Assembly: GCF_001640805.2 (NCBI RefSeq) | Contig: NC_066845.1 | Coordinates: 21,578,307 to 21,642,306, forward strand | DNA from: Lates calcarifer | Taxonomy: Eukaryota; Chordata; Actinopteri; Centropomidae | DNA: 64,000 nt | Direction: 5' to 3' | In this document: positions 26,535 to 37,520 of the stretch, piece after piece | Layout of the letters: the number at the start of each line of letters is the position of its first letter | Position numbering within the stretch: position 1 is the stretch's first letter | Position numbers and translations under genes: made by a program | The notes under the pieces: generated by a model | The model's database searches: none | Told to the model about the DNA's origin: nothing | The model's input: only the letters and a program-made list of their open reading frames with translations

Positions 26535-29475
26535 ATGAGTCTTCAAACCGTCCTCCTCACACTGTCAGTTTGTTTCAGCGCGTTTTCCTCGTCTCTCTCG
26601 CCTCAGCTGAGCTCCGCTAAGAAGTCAGGCTGCTTCAAAGTCAACACCTGCAAATGCATCATGAAGGACGGGAGCGGGGTGATAAACCTGAAGGCTATGG
26701 GCGATGCAGGTGGTTTCCTGGGGCATTTGAAGCCTGTGTCTGCAGAGAACATGCCAGCCAATGCTGAGGTCCTCCTGTCGTTCAGCCCCTGCCAGCCCTT
26801 CTCACAGCCAGAGGACCTGACAGGAGCCGACTGTACCAACATCGCTGCATGCCTCATCGTCAGGTACAATAGACTCAGTGCTGACATTCACAGTAAATAA
26901 GTGTGTCATTTTACTGACTGTTCAGCCTCTCCACTGAAGACTCTGTCAGACACTTTTAATCAAATGACTGTGTACGTCTCCACTTCCCTCTCTCTGTAAC
27001 TCACACTGTGAGGTTATCATGCCATAAGAAATGAAGGCTATTCCACAGCTTACTTTTCAGCACAATACTATGAACAAACATGAGACATTTATAGTATCAC
27101 AGCTAAACCTTCACACTCACTTCTCACCAAATTTAATGCCATTTTTGACCCAAACTAATCATTATTTAATAAACTGTTAAACATCTATAAACAGCAGAAA
27201 ACAACATGGAGGACAGACTCTTCGCTGTCTTCACATGAAGAACAAAATCACTTTGTTATCACAGACTATACAAAAACAGAAAATGATCCTGGCTGTTTAT
27301 GTGACACCCATCACAACATCAATTAACATGTCCACCCAGGTTTCACATTTCCATCACTGGAGCTGATAAATAGCTGTCACTGCAGATTTGACCTGGGAAT
27401 GAATGTTGTCTGGTGTCTCTGTAGTCTCATCATTGTAATTCAACACCACATCTCTGCAGGAGTCAGTCTAACCAGATTTACTTAATGTATTAAACATGAT
27501 GTTAATTGTGCAAGTTGTGATCTTTGTGGTTGTGTAACCTAACTGAGGTGTGTTGAGCCACCAGGGGGCACACAAGAACTGAAAATGTGAAGACTTGGAG
27601 TCTGTTTCACATCTTAGCTTTGTCTGACTTTCCATAAAAAAGAAACTGCTGTTCAGAATTGAAATTTTAACAGATAGATTTATTATTTTCATCATCTTTA
27701 ATTGATTCTGCTGCATAGTTTGCACAATACAAGCTGAAAAATTAAAACACGTACGTTTACATCTTTCATTACTTACATCCTTCCATAAATGTTTGTGTGT
27801 CTGTGTGGGGATGAGTCTGTGTGAAGTGGGGGAGAGATGGAGTGAAATTCTACTTGTGGCCCCATAAAACTTTGGACCCTGGCCCTTAACACAAGTACGG
27901 CAACTGCTTGTTTTTTGGATTAAATTAAGCACTGAGCCTTTAATAAATCATCAGCCTGTCTGCATTACTCATCTGTCAGGTGACTTAAAAATGTAAAGAA
28001 TCCTGTGCGCTTGTTAAGTTATATTTTGTCCATGTTAACAGATATCACAGGCTCGATAGATACACCAGCCGCTGTATCAGCTATGGAAGGCATGAAGGGA
28101 ATGAATTCCACTACAATGACACCCAGAAGACGCTGTCGGTCTCGTATTTTGGTGAGCAAACATCACATAGAATTCATGTCTCTGACTATTTTGTCACTGT
28201 AGTACAACCTGATGGTAAATCTTCTCTCATCCTGTCCCAGCTCAGGAGGAGCAGCCTCTGACAGTGGTACATTACCACTGTAATCCAAATCAGTCCACTT
28301 CTGTCATTCGGGACCAGAGGATCAGCACCCAGGAGCCCCTGCAGATCTGGGTAGAGAGCCCCTGTGCTTGTCCAAATGCCTGTACCATGGGGGATCTGGG
28401 TTTAGGAACCATCTTCCTCATCATCCTCTCCCTCAGTGCAGCTGCGTACTTTATCCTTGGTAAGACTCAGAATGTGTGGATGTGCTTAGTAAAAATTATA
28501 TATAATTATATTTATGTGAAAGCATCATTAAGATGAAAAGACTTTGTGTGTCCTTTAGCTACAACAACGGTGTGTGTAAAATTACATCTGCCCAGATTTG
28601 GATGACACAGTATGTTCAGGAGGAAATATTAATCTTGTGGCATGTGATAAAACATCATGGGGACATCAAAATAATTAATATTCATTCAGAAAAGTTAAAG
28701 GTAGTTTATCCAGTAGTTTTTGAAACACCTTGTATATAAAAACCCTTTTTCCCTGTTCCCCTGTCTAAACTAACAGCCTCCTGTCTGTAGCTTCATATTC
28801 ACCGTACAGACATGAGCATCGTATTCATTCACTGATAAATTCTAAAAACAAAATTCCTGAACTAGCACTTTATATTGGTTTATACTTTGACCACCTTTCT
28901 CTCTGTGAGTAGGAACTGTGTTAATGTTGGAGGTATGTAACCTGGTGAGCAGGGAAACTTACACTCACCAGGACAATAAAAAAAAATGATGAAACAGACA
29001 AATGAAAACTAGACAAGACAAAATAAAATACTTATGCTGAGTCAAAATTATGAGATACTAAATCCAAATAATGAATATTTGTCTGGATAAACAATAAAAA
29101 GAATAGGATATAAAGAATAAAGATATTTATTATTTTTAGGGTAAGTATTGGATAATAAGTCAAAAGTTAGAAATTCTGATACAGAAGGTCAAGAATCTGG
29201 AGTCTCACTGTTCTCACTCATCATATAGTGTTGCAGCTGAAACAAAACAACAAAACAAAAAACCTCAGAGTTGTTGTTCATTTCCATGTCAGTCTGACCT
29301 TCATCCACCAGTCTCCCTCTCCGCTCCTCTGACAGGTGCCTGTGCTCTGAGGCCCTTTCGGAGCAGCAGCGGAGTCCAGATCTCTCCGGAGCACAGTGTG
29401 TGGTGTATGATCTGCTACCTCTGTACTGAGAGGAGGCCAGCAAGACAACACTACAGACATGACGCGGAGGGCTGA
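26535..29475 (+). CDS. Type I membrane protein with mannose-6-phosphate-receptor/ATG27-like domain
   Basis: Four exons, 26535-26863, 28051-28151, 28241-28459 and 29336-29475, join in phase to give 262 residues. Start chosen: CACCATGA at 26535, which opens directly on a hydrophobic signal peptide (about residues 1-20); an upstream in-frame ATG would bury it. The lumenal part (about 30-195) begins CFKVNTCKC at Cys33/39/41 followed by DGSGVINL, and has further Cys at 86, 100, 106, 118, 157, 185, 187 and 191, plus N-glycosylation sequons at Asn132 and Asn160. One membrane helix spans about 197-217 (LGTIFLIILSLSAAAYFILG). The 45-residue cytosolic tail contains SSSGVQISPEHSVW, which resembles the post-membrane G-x-x-x-x-P-x-x-x-W element of cation-dependent M6P receptors and ATG27-type proteins, then a Cys240/243/246 cluster. 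The family usually recognises lysosomal-enzyme glycans or sorts between Golgi and endosomes. The end of the lumenal domain lacks the Cys-x-Tyr expected of P-type lectins (it reads ESPCACPNAC), so sugar binding is doubtful. No recognised gene name. Confidence 0.8.
27558..27571 (+). promoter_or_regulatory. CTCF-like motif in the first intron of the receptor-like gene
   Basis: CCACCAGGGGGCAC agrees at all 14 positions with the CTCF core CCASYAGRKGGCRS. It is the best of the three such motifs in the window. Confidence 0.5.
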
Positions 29476-30108
29476 GAGTCAGCCTCATTTTATTTTGCAG
29501 TCTGCTGAAAGTGACTCCTGCTCTGTGTGTTTATTATTGTAAGTATGGTAACAAAGGTCTTCTAACCTTAACAAAGTACTTATTTTAACCCAAAGCATCA
29601 TCTTTCCATAAACCTAACCATGGTTTTGTGCCTAAACCTAAACATGGGTGCCCTCTAAGGTGCCTGCACAGAGAAACATACTAAAGTTCTGTATGGGCTC
29701 TCTTAGGGTCCTGTGAAACACCTCTGTATGTGACCATGTGGAACAAAGAGTCCTCATAGATGCTTTTTCAGTAGAGGAAAATGTAAAGAAAATTCAAAAT
29801 GTTTTCTATTCCCTCTAAATGTTTTTAATATGGAGCTGCTGTTTCCTTTATATACTCAGTCACCCTATAAAATGTAAATCTCACCTAAACTTGCATCATT
29901 GCTCTCTGCTGATGAGGGCCTATTGAATGAATCAGCTTTATATCCATCAGTGATCAGACGGTAGGGACAGACAGCCTGTATGGTTGTTTTGTTTGATGGA
30001 CTTTTTGCTCCAAACACTGAAGACATGACCTCAGTGTTATCATGTTTCCTCTGACCTTATTTATGCTCAGATACCTGAAATCGTTCGTGTTTAAAATCAT
30101 CTCTCTCT

Positions 30109-30111
30109 ATA

Positions 30112-30145
<34 letters not shown>

Positions 30146-30152
30146 TTTTTTT
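30109..30152. repeat. AT dinucleotide run followed by poly(T)
   Basis: A 20-base AT alternation runs straight into about 25 T. Low-complexity DNA with no coding content. Confidence 0.9.
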
Positions 30153-32437
30153 GTGGGATTTGAAATATTGTGTTCTTTTTCTTTCGTTTCACATGTCAAG
30201 TCAGTTTTATTTATATAGTGCTGAATCCCAGCAGAACTTATCTCAGGGCACTTTCCATATAGAGCAGCACTCTTTATATTTCAACATTTACATGCTCTGA
30301 AAATGTCACATTCTTTTTTTCTTTACAATGCATTTGTGGTCTAATATTTTCCCATCTTGTCTCTGCAGGTGTCCTCAATCCCAGTTTTATTTTGAAACAA
30401 ACACACCTGTTCCTTTAAAACCGACCTGTGTTGTGCAGGTGTATCAGTTGTGTGCAGGCATCACATTCCATTTTCATTTACTGCACTTGTTTGTGCGGAC
30501 ACTCCTCCGCCTGTGGACAGCTGCAGGCCTTATCAGCTCGGGCCTCACTCAGGCATCACTCTGCTCTGTCCTGTAGCTGTGGAGGCTCTTTAGGAGCAAA
30601 CATCCTCTGTCTGTTATCTGCGCTGCGCTCTGCTGTCGTCCATTCTTCACATCTCAGCTGTGTTCAGAGTCTGTGGAGTGCCAGCTGCTGTGATTGGTTG
30701 GTGTCTGCTGGACAGCCTGTGTTGATTGGTTTGATATCAGGTGCTGAAGGCCTGCAAAGAGCACAGACACAGAACATGCAGCAGCATGTAGTCATCATGT
30801 CCCTGAACACATCCCAACTTCTGACAGCTGTAAATGTTTCCCCAGTCATCTGCTCTTTGTTCTATGAGAGGTTAAATATTGTCTGTCATGGACCTAACTT
30901 CCAACTGTTTATCACTGCTAATAAAGCACTGCATCTGCTTATAAATCAGTCTGTCAGACAGTTCTGGTCTCTAGGAAGTAGAAAAAGTAGAAAATCTTAA
31001 CATGTGAGAAGCTAGCCATTTTTGCTTGAAAAATAACTAATAAATAACTCCAAAATAATTCCATTTAGCTGTTTCAGTTTGATGATCCTGGTATCGTTCT
31101 TGCCAACTTGACCAGAACAGAACCATTGAACAGGTCCCAGGATGATTCCACATGATCATGGCAGCCCTTGACCCTCCTTAGGTTGTGTACATGTGGAAAG
31201 TTTGAGCAGGCCAATCTAATGATATTAACTGGCAGATTGCTAAAACTTTCACTGAACACATTCATGCTCCCGTGGAGATGAACCAGAGGCATTTGTTCTG
31301 TTGCCACTCCTGGAGCAAATCACACATTTAAAAAATACAAAATTGTCAGGAAATTGTTCTTTTCTTCTGCCACTGTAACACTGTCATGTAATGAGCTTTG
31401 TAGCCTCTTATGGCCTCTGCTAGAGTTTAAGACTAAGTCCTGTTTGCTGACAGTCAGGATAAAGTCCTTGTCCAATCCCTGCTTTGGTGTGATTACACAA
31501 ATGTCTTTGTCTGAGCTAATTTCTCTGTATGAATATAAACATTTATTCAACTGAAAGGTAGTAAACTGCATGTTGTATTGGGTATACCCTCTGACACAGC
31601 ATCCTGTAACTTTATCCTTTTTTATGTTACATGGAACGATTCCAGTTAAACACAGTGGGTATGCCTTTACATGCACTGCAGTTGTTCTAATTGCTTGGGA
31701 AAATATTTTTTGTCTCCCCACCCTCCAGCTGACGTCACCTCTGAGACCTGTTTTGGAGCTCTGCTCCAGTTTCTGGAAATGAGGGTGAAAACCACAGATG
31801 TGACGTGAAAGCCTTTATCCCAACAGTTCATGAAAGTGATGCAGATGTCTGCTCTCCTATGACTCGCAACAGAGTGTACGCCCCAAACACCACCACTGAG
31901 AACTCGTACGTCATCTCCTCTGTTTCCTCTGAGTCCTGCTCCTCATCCTCACACAGTGATGAAGGCAGATACAGATGGAGCTCAGAAACTGTAGTGGCGC
32001 CGGGCTGTCCAGGACGAGCCTCACTCTTATTGTTGCAGGGGGTTATGGGAGTTTCTGGGGAGGACAAGAGTCATAGTCAACATGCAGCTTTGAATTCAGT
32101 CACATCCACACTGCAGATGTCATTTACAGTCTGCCAACAATCCAAACAGTACAATGTGGGACTGGCTGATAGATGGATAGATCTGAACCACTGTGTCTGC
32201 TTGTTACTAAATGATGTCCAAAAGGCAGTTACCCAAACTGCAGCAAAAACATGCACTGTCCTCAGCCCAAATAATACAGGAATGCAAAACAGATAAACTT
32301 TCATGTCAATTGGCAATGAAATTAGATTATTTGTCTGAGTCACCACAAATAAGCACAGCTGTTCCTGCCTGAGGCTAAAGGAGGAATTCATGCATGTTGT
32401 CTGGACATGATTATGAGGATTTGCAGGCAGATGGAAG

Positions 32438-32438
32438 C

Positions 32439-32498
<60 letters not shown>
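32438..32498. repeat. TG microsatellite
   Basis: About 60 bases of almost uninterrupted TG repeat, broken once by TTTG. It is typical of fish intergenic DNA and likely polymorphic. Confidence 0.95.
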
Positions 32499-32499
<1 letters not shown>

Positions 32500-33564
32500 G
32501 CAGTGTGAGTAACAGCAGCTTTGGTTCCCATTGTGAAAACTAAGAGTGTGCTTTAGTACCAGTTAGACAATGGAGATGATGATGAGCATTAGAATTACTT
32601 AACAAACATGGATTCTAATATTTTGACCAGATTCTTTAAGTAAGCATGGATTCATGTTCACTTGTTATCCACAGTTTCACATGATGTCTAAATGCTTCAC
32701 ATTCTGACAGCAGTGGACTCCTGTGCACCTGCTGTGCAAAATCAGAGCATAGATAGCAGCACACTGACACATTACTCTCCAAAATACTGTAGACAATCTG
32801 ACAGATTGGTCAGTGCATGGAGGTGAGAGAGGCAGAGGGAGGATATGATGGCAGGCTTGTGGTCATTGGGGAGTCGTATAAAAAGACTAACATGGTCTGT
32901 CACATCGTGCAACCCAGTTTGTTTCAAGCATACTGACCCTTTAAAATTCTCAATATACCTCGACAACACAGCTGGCTTCATCTGACAAAATATTTATATG
33001 AGAAAACAATGCATGTCTATACTAGTATTGTTGGGTAAATCTTCAGTTATCTATTAAAGCAGTGATACTAAAATTACTATTTGGTTTGCTTGGCTGTTCA
33101 GTTTCTATGTTGATGAGCAAGCATGTAAAGTATTCACGGTAAAGGGGCATTGCTTGTTCAATTTCTCAGAACTTGATAACACAACCACACCTTTTAACTT
33201 TGAACAAATGGACCACAGCATTCATGCAATTGTGAGTATCAAACTACATTTGTGTGGTGCTACGTTCACCTGCTGTTTGATTGACTCGGTCTCTGTGGTG
33301 GCTCACATTGGGAGCTCCACCTTGTGGGTCCATCACAGGTTTTTCAGTTGTGGACCTTGCTGCTGCCTCTGCTCTGCTAGGCAGCCTTCCCTTGAGACTG
33401 CTCAGCAGTATCAGCCTGCTCCCATCTGCTCCCACTCTGCTCTGTGGTGTCACCCATGGTGTCACCCTGCCACTGCCAGGCCTCTGCTGGAGGGGACAAC
33501 AAAGCCCCTGCACTGTGACAGCAACAATAAGAATTATACATTTTATCATATAATTTGTCCCGAT

Positions 33565-33747
33565 GGAAGAGGTGAATAATGTCAATCATCTCGTTATAAC
33601 ACAATGTTCTGATGAGGAACCTTTGGTCCTGACATTCTTTCGGATGTTACTTTGTCATGTACCACCCACCTAAATATAAACCAACAACGAGACGATATTA
33701 TTCACCTCATCCACCAGTGGTCATAATGTTATGGCTGATCAGTGTAT
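33565..33747 (-). mobile_element. Palindromic Tc1-like miniature relic, copy 1
   Basis: The plus-strand right end (GTGGTCATAATGTTATGGCT, then GATCAGTGTA) is the reverse complement of the terminal motif that opens copy 2 at 34719. Inside, GGTGAATAATGTCAATCATC near 33572 is mirrored by GATATTATTCACC near 33693, so the relic consists of two inverted arms of the same subterminal sequence. The left terminal repeat is not recognisable. No coding capacity. Confidence 0.6.
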
Positions 33748-34718
33748 ATTTACCACCATATTCAGGAATGACACAACTCTACACAATTTACATGACACAA
33801 CACTGAATAAAATGACATAACACATATCACGAAATTACAAAATACCAACATGACATGAAGAGATGCAGGGACTCGTCTGTGTTTTGAGGGGAACAGTGAC
33901 AGAGAGCATGCAGTCACCTTGCAGGCCCAGAGGCTCAGAGCCTCTGGAGGACAGCTGTGGGTCTACACAGGACCTCGGTCTTGGTGGAAGCAGAGTGAAG
34001 GCTGTACTCTCCTGAACGGGTTTGGACTGAATGTTCCTCCTCTGCTTGCTGTGGACATACATGCTTTCATCTGCCCCACACCCTGCCTGATGTTTCCTCC
34101 TGTCATTCATCACACTTCCAACATGTTTAACTGCAAAATCAAATGGTCCACAGTCAGTGGACAGCCAGCCAGAAATACTGCATGACTCACATACATACAT
34201 TTAATGAGTTCTTTTGTGCTGTTGCGTTGAAGGGCAATAAGTTAATAATTGTAATAAGCCCTGGTAAGGACTTTAGAGCTTCAGATAATGACATTATATA
34301 AATGGATATTGGGTTTTGAAATATGGAATTAATGTATAACATAAAGAAAAATACTTCAAAGTATCTTGGCAGAATCTGTGTTGAATTTATAGTTATGGAG
34401 CTGAAACATTCCTAAAGATAAAAAAAAATCCACTAAGTGAAACCAGGATCTACATTGGATTCAGTATGTTCACGTAATGTGTCAACCACATGGCCTGGAC
34501 TGACTGTTCCTCACTCTGCATACAGGAAGATAAATCTGCAATCTGCAGAGCTTTTACATGCAGATTAAAGGAAACGCCCTAGAGTGTCTCAGGAAGGCTG
34601 TTGAAGGCATGGATGAAAGATTCTCCTCATTTGGTGAATTAGTGATGATGGTGAGGAGTGCAGATAAACACATAACTCCAAAATATCTGTTGGGTTGATT
34701 GAGATGAAGTCAGTAACA

Positions 34719-35290
34719 TACACTGATCAGCCATAACATTATGACCACTGACAGGTGAAGACTAGCACTAATTATTTCATTACAATACAATATTCTCCTG
34801 AGAAACCTTGGGTTCTAGCATTTATCTCAGTGTTACTTTGACACGTACCACCAACTAAATAATGTTACAGACCAAGCACACACCCCCCGTGAAAAAATCA
34901 CTCTCCAATGGCAGGGGCCTCCCCCAGCAGTACAGTGCTCTAACCTCATCGCAAAAACTGCGCACAAATGGCCCTAAGAACACGACAAAGAGCCCAAGGT
35001 GTTCACCTGGCCCACAAACTCCCCAGATTCTAATCTTATCCAGCATCTGTCAGACCTCCCTAATATCATGTAGGTCCCCCTCATGCTGCCAAAACAGCTC
35101 TGACTCTGCTATTAGGGAGTACCATTGTCATTTGGGGGTGTTTGGTCTACAGCAATGTTTAGGTGGGTGGTACATGTCAAATTATCTAGATGAAAACCAG
35201 AACTCAGCAGAACATTCTATTGTAATGAGAAGATCAATATTATTCACTTCACCTGTCAACGGTTTTAATGCTCATACCCTTTGGGCAGCA
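34719..35290 (+). mobile_element. Tc1-like transposon relic with transposase fragment and inverted second arm, copy 2
   Basis: It opens with the terminal motif CACTGATCAGCCATAACATT at 34721. Sequence around 34980-35050 reads in one frame, after DKEPKVFTWP, as TNSPDSNLIQHL, a decayed form of the NSPDLNPIEHLW motif near the C-terminal catalytic residue of Tc1/mariner transposases. From about 35075 the sequence turns back: GGTGGGTGGTACATGTCA and AATATTATTCACTTCACCTG are reverse complements of segments expected in the left arm. It therefore looks like a transposase-bearing half joined to an inverted half. The frame is broken by stops and the element is dead. Confidence 0.65.
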
Positions 35291-37365
35291 CTCAGGACTA
35301 CACAGTGGTAAATACAGCCCACAGAATATATGGCTGAGGAAATGCTATTCTTAATGGAAAAGAAAAAAGAAGGAAAAACTGACAGTGTTGAAAGTGTTAA
35401 AGTAAATGAAGCACAGAATTCTGAGGGCATAATGAGGAGGTCAGAGATAATGAGGCTTTATGGCTGAGGATACATTTACAATATGTAGCATGCTGTGTGT
35501 TGTCTCTGTGCCTGCTGGGAAAGCTGGTTTTGCTTGTGAATTCTGTGGTAGTTTTTTTACAGTTTCCATCTCAATCTAAATGTCTAAGTGGCATTTTTAA
35601 CAAAAGTCATTCAGTGCGTGGTGGTAATGTCATGTAATATAATCACGTCGAAAACACACAAAGTGCAGTAATTTAACCATGGACCTTGTTTAGAGCTCAT
35701 TGTCCAAAGCCAGTGCAGAGATTAGACATTTCTCTCTGTCCTGGGACAGCACCGCTCAGTTCACACCCCTAACACTTTTTACAAGTCCATTTTAACAGCC
35801 CGACACATTTTAAAGAAAAACAGAAGGTATGCCCCTCTGGAACTGATTTGGCCATATAGTTTCAGTGACTCGGACAAGCAGGGTTATCAACAGCATTTTA
35901 ACAGAAAGCATGTGTGTGGTTAGGGTTAGGGTTACAGTTCATTACGCTGCCTTTCAGTAACTCTCCCACAATGATAAAAGGTCTGTGAATGCTCTTACCT
36001 GCTCTCATTCACACATTCAGATCTTTCAGCTGCTCTCCCTGAGGAATCATATGGTGCAGAGTTGGATGAAATCCCTTTGTGTAATTTTCCTGTGAATGTG
36101 GATCCACACCCAAATCTTAATTTTACCAGCGGGGCTGTGACTGCAGACCAATTCAGCTGTTGCTAAGGGACCGTGAGCTCACTCTCTGGGTTTGTTTATG
36201 GTAGATAAGATGTATCCAACACAACACAGTTGTCCTCTGTCATAGTGACAAGCCATGGCATTATGGGTTATAGTTTAACAAGGCTTTCAAGGGATTCAAC
36301 CAGCTCACTGGTTACCATGTTGAGGATCCACAGTTCCAGCTCAACAATGGGCTAAAAACAGCTGATGGTAAGTGCTTTATTTGGCCTGGTGGTGTTTTTC
36401 CTCTCTTTCCTTAGGTCATTTGGTGGGAGCAGTGCTGTTGGAACATGGCAGCAGGACATTAACACATTGAAAATGAAAATGTCAGTCCTCTGCCAACAGA
36501 GCTGTGGTCCAGGCTGTTAAAGTGAGAGAACATATTCCAAACCAAATGCAGTAAACAAACCTCAAACGCAAGGTTTCATGGGAAATGAGGAGAAGGATGC
36601 AATTACTCAAAATGCAAAATGGAGCCCGGACAGATTCTCATTTAATTTTTCTTCATGTGTTCTTACCACTTATGAACATCAGAGAAGAAGAGTTATCACA
36701 GGACTGGGATCAGATTTGTTTTGTCTGAAAAAATCTGAATCTAACATTTCCCATAATGCAGTCTGACAGTGTCCGTTCAGTAGACCATCTGTACCTCATA
36801 AATGCCCATGTCTTTCAAATTTAGTCCAGCCATACCCAACTGAGTTTACCCTGATTATATCATTACGATGAACATCATCATCTCACGTATGACAAAACTC
36901 CTCCAAAGCCACAGAAGACATCATGCAGCACTTAATTGATTATTCACTACAAACTACAACTCACAGAATTAAGTATGTTGAATTATAGCTTTTATTGAAT
37001 TAGTAATTAAAATTAGTACATTTATCCATTACACATGCAATTTTGCTTTATAATTATAATTTTGTAAAGAATCAGAATGCATTACAAGACTGAAATATAG
37101 TATAAACTATAAAGAAATAACATAATCAACATTAATTTTGCACAAGAGGAGTTGAACATCATAGTGCTTTCTGGTGGTTATGGCTTGGAAAAAAAAGTGT
37201 TAACATGTAATCACTTTATAGAGTATTATGTTGTATTTTTTATTTTAAAAATTGCTGTAATTTTATATATCATCACGTCTGAGCAAATGTTGCTGCAGTA
37301 TTATTACAGTTTTTATGCCCTCACACAAAGGATAGGAGAATTCAATTTAACTTTAAGTTAAGATG
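35291..37365. other. Intergenic stretch without identified features
   Basis: Apart from the short TTAGGG run I see no gene, RNA or nameable repeat. Open frames are short, lack splice-compatible neighbours and encode no recognisable motif. Confidence 0.4.
35919..35935 (+). repeat. Short telomere-like TTAGGG run
   Basis: GGTTAGGGTTAGGGTTA gives just over two units. It is too short to call an interstitial telomere and probably arose by chance; noted for completeness. Confidence 0.5.
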
Positions 37366-37520
37366 TTTTTTTTTTTTTTTAAATAAAGTGTTTCCTTTAT
37401 TTGACAGTCATTATGTAGAGATAGCTAGGAAACATGGGGACAGACAGGGGCGAGCAAAACAAGCTGGGAATCAAACCAAGAACATTGTGATTTTGTGGTA
37501 TGCATCTTAAAAGGCCCCAG
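37366..37520 (-). mobile_element. tRNA-derived SINE fragment
   Basis: On the minus strand, read from 37520 down, this is a head-like segment with a B-box-like GGTTTGATTCC (complement of GGAATCAAACC, about 37468-37478), then the CCTGTC-type tail and a terminal A-rich run (the T run on the plus strand at 37366-37380). The order matches the two better copies at 40028 and 50340. It is diverged and lacks a clear A box. Confidence 0.55.

Larger units (their letters stand above)
29476..33560. other. Gene-poor intergenic region, left part
   Basis: No convincing gene is visible. It contains an (AT)n plus poly(T) run (30109-30152), a fragment of a repeat common in fish genomes (GTTTTATTTATATAGTGCTG, then a CAGGGCACTTTCCATATAGAGC segment, about 30197-30267), a long TG microsatellite (32438-32498) and a weak exon-like patch at 31728-32030 discussed in the findings. 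A possible poly(A) signal at 30920 could belong to the receptor-like gene, but this is uncertain. Confidence 0.4.

Noticed and set aside
28501..28739. Alternative last exon of the receptor-like gene at 28559 (after CCTTTAG)
   Set aside because: It joins in phase but ends after about 15 residues of no recognisable character, whereas the exon at 29336 gives a tail with the family's post-membrane element.
30369..30425. Another possible last exon of the receptor-like gene after CTCTGCAG
   Set aside because: It gives a short tail of about 16 residues with no family features; the exon at 29336 is the better candidate.
33154..33604. Several overlapping open frames on both strands
   Set aside because: They run into the Tc1-like relic, conflict with one another and encode no motif.
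35919..35935. Interstitial telomere or chromosome fusion point
   Set aside because: Only just over two TTAGGG units, which is within chance.
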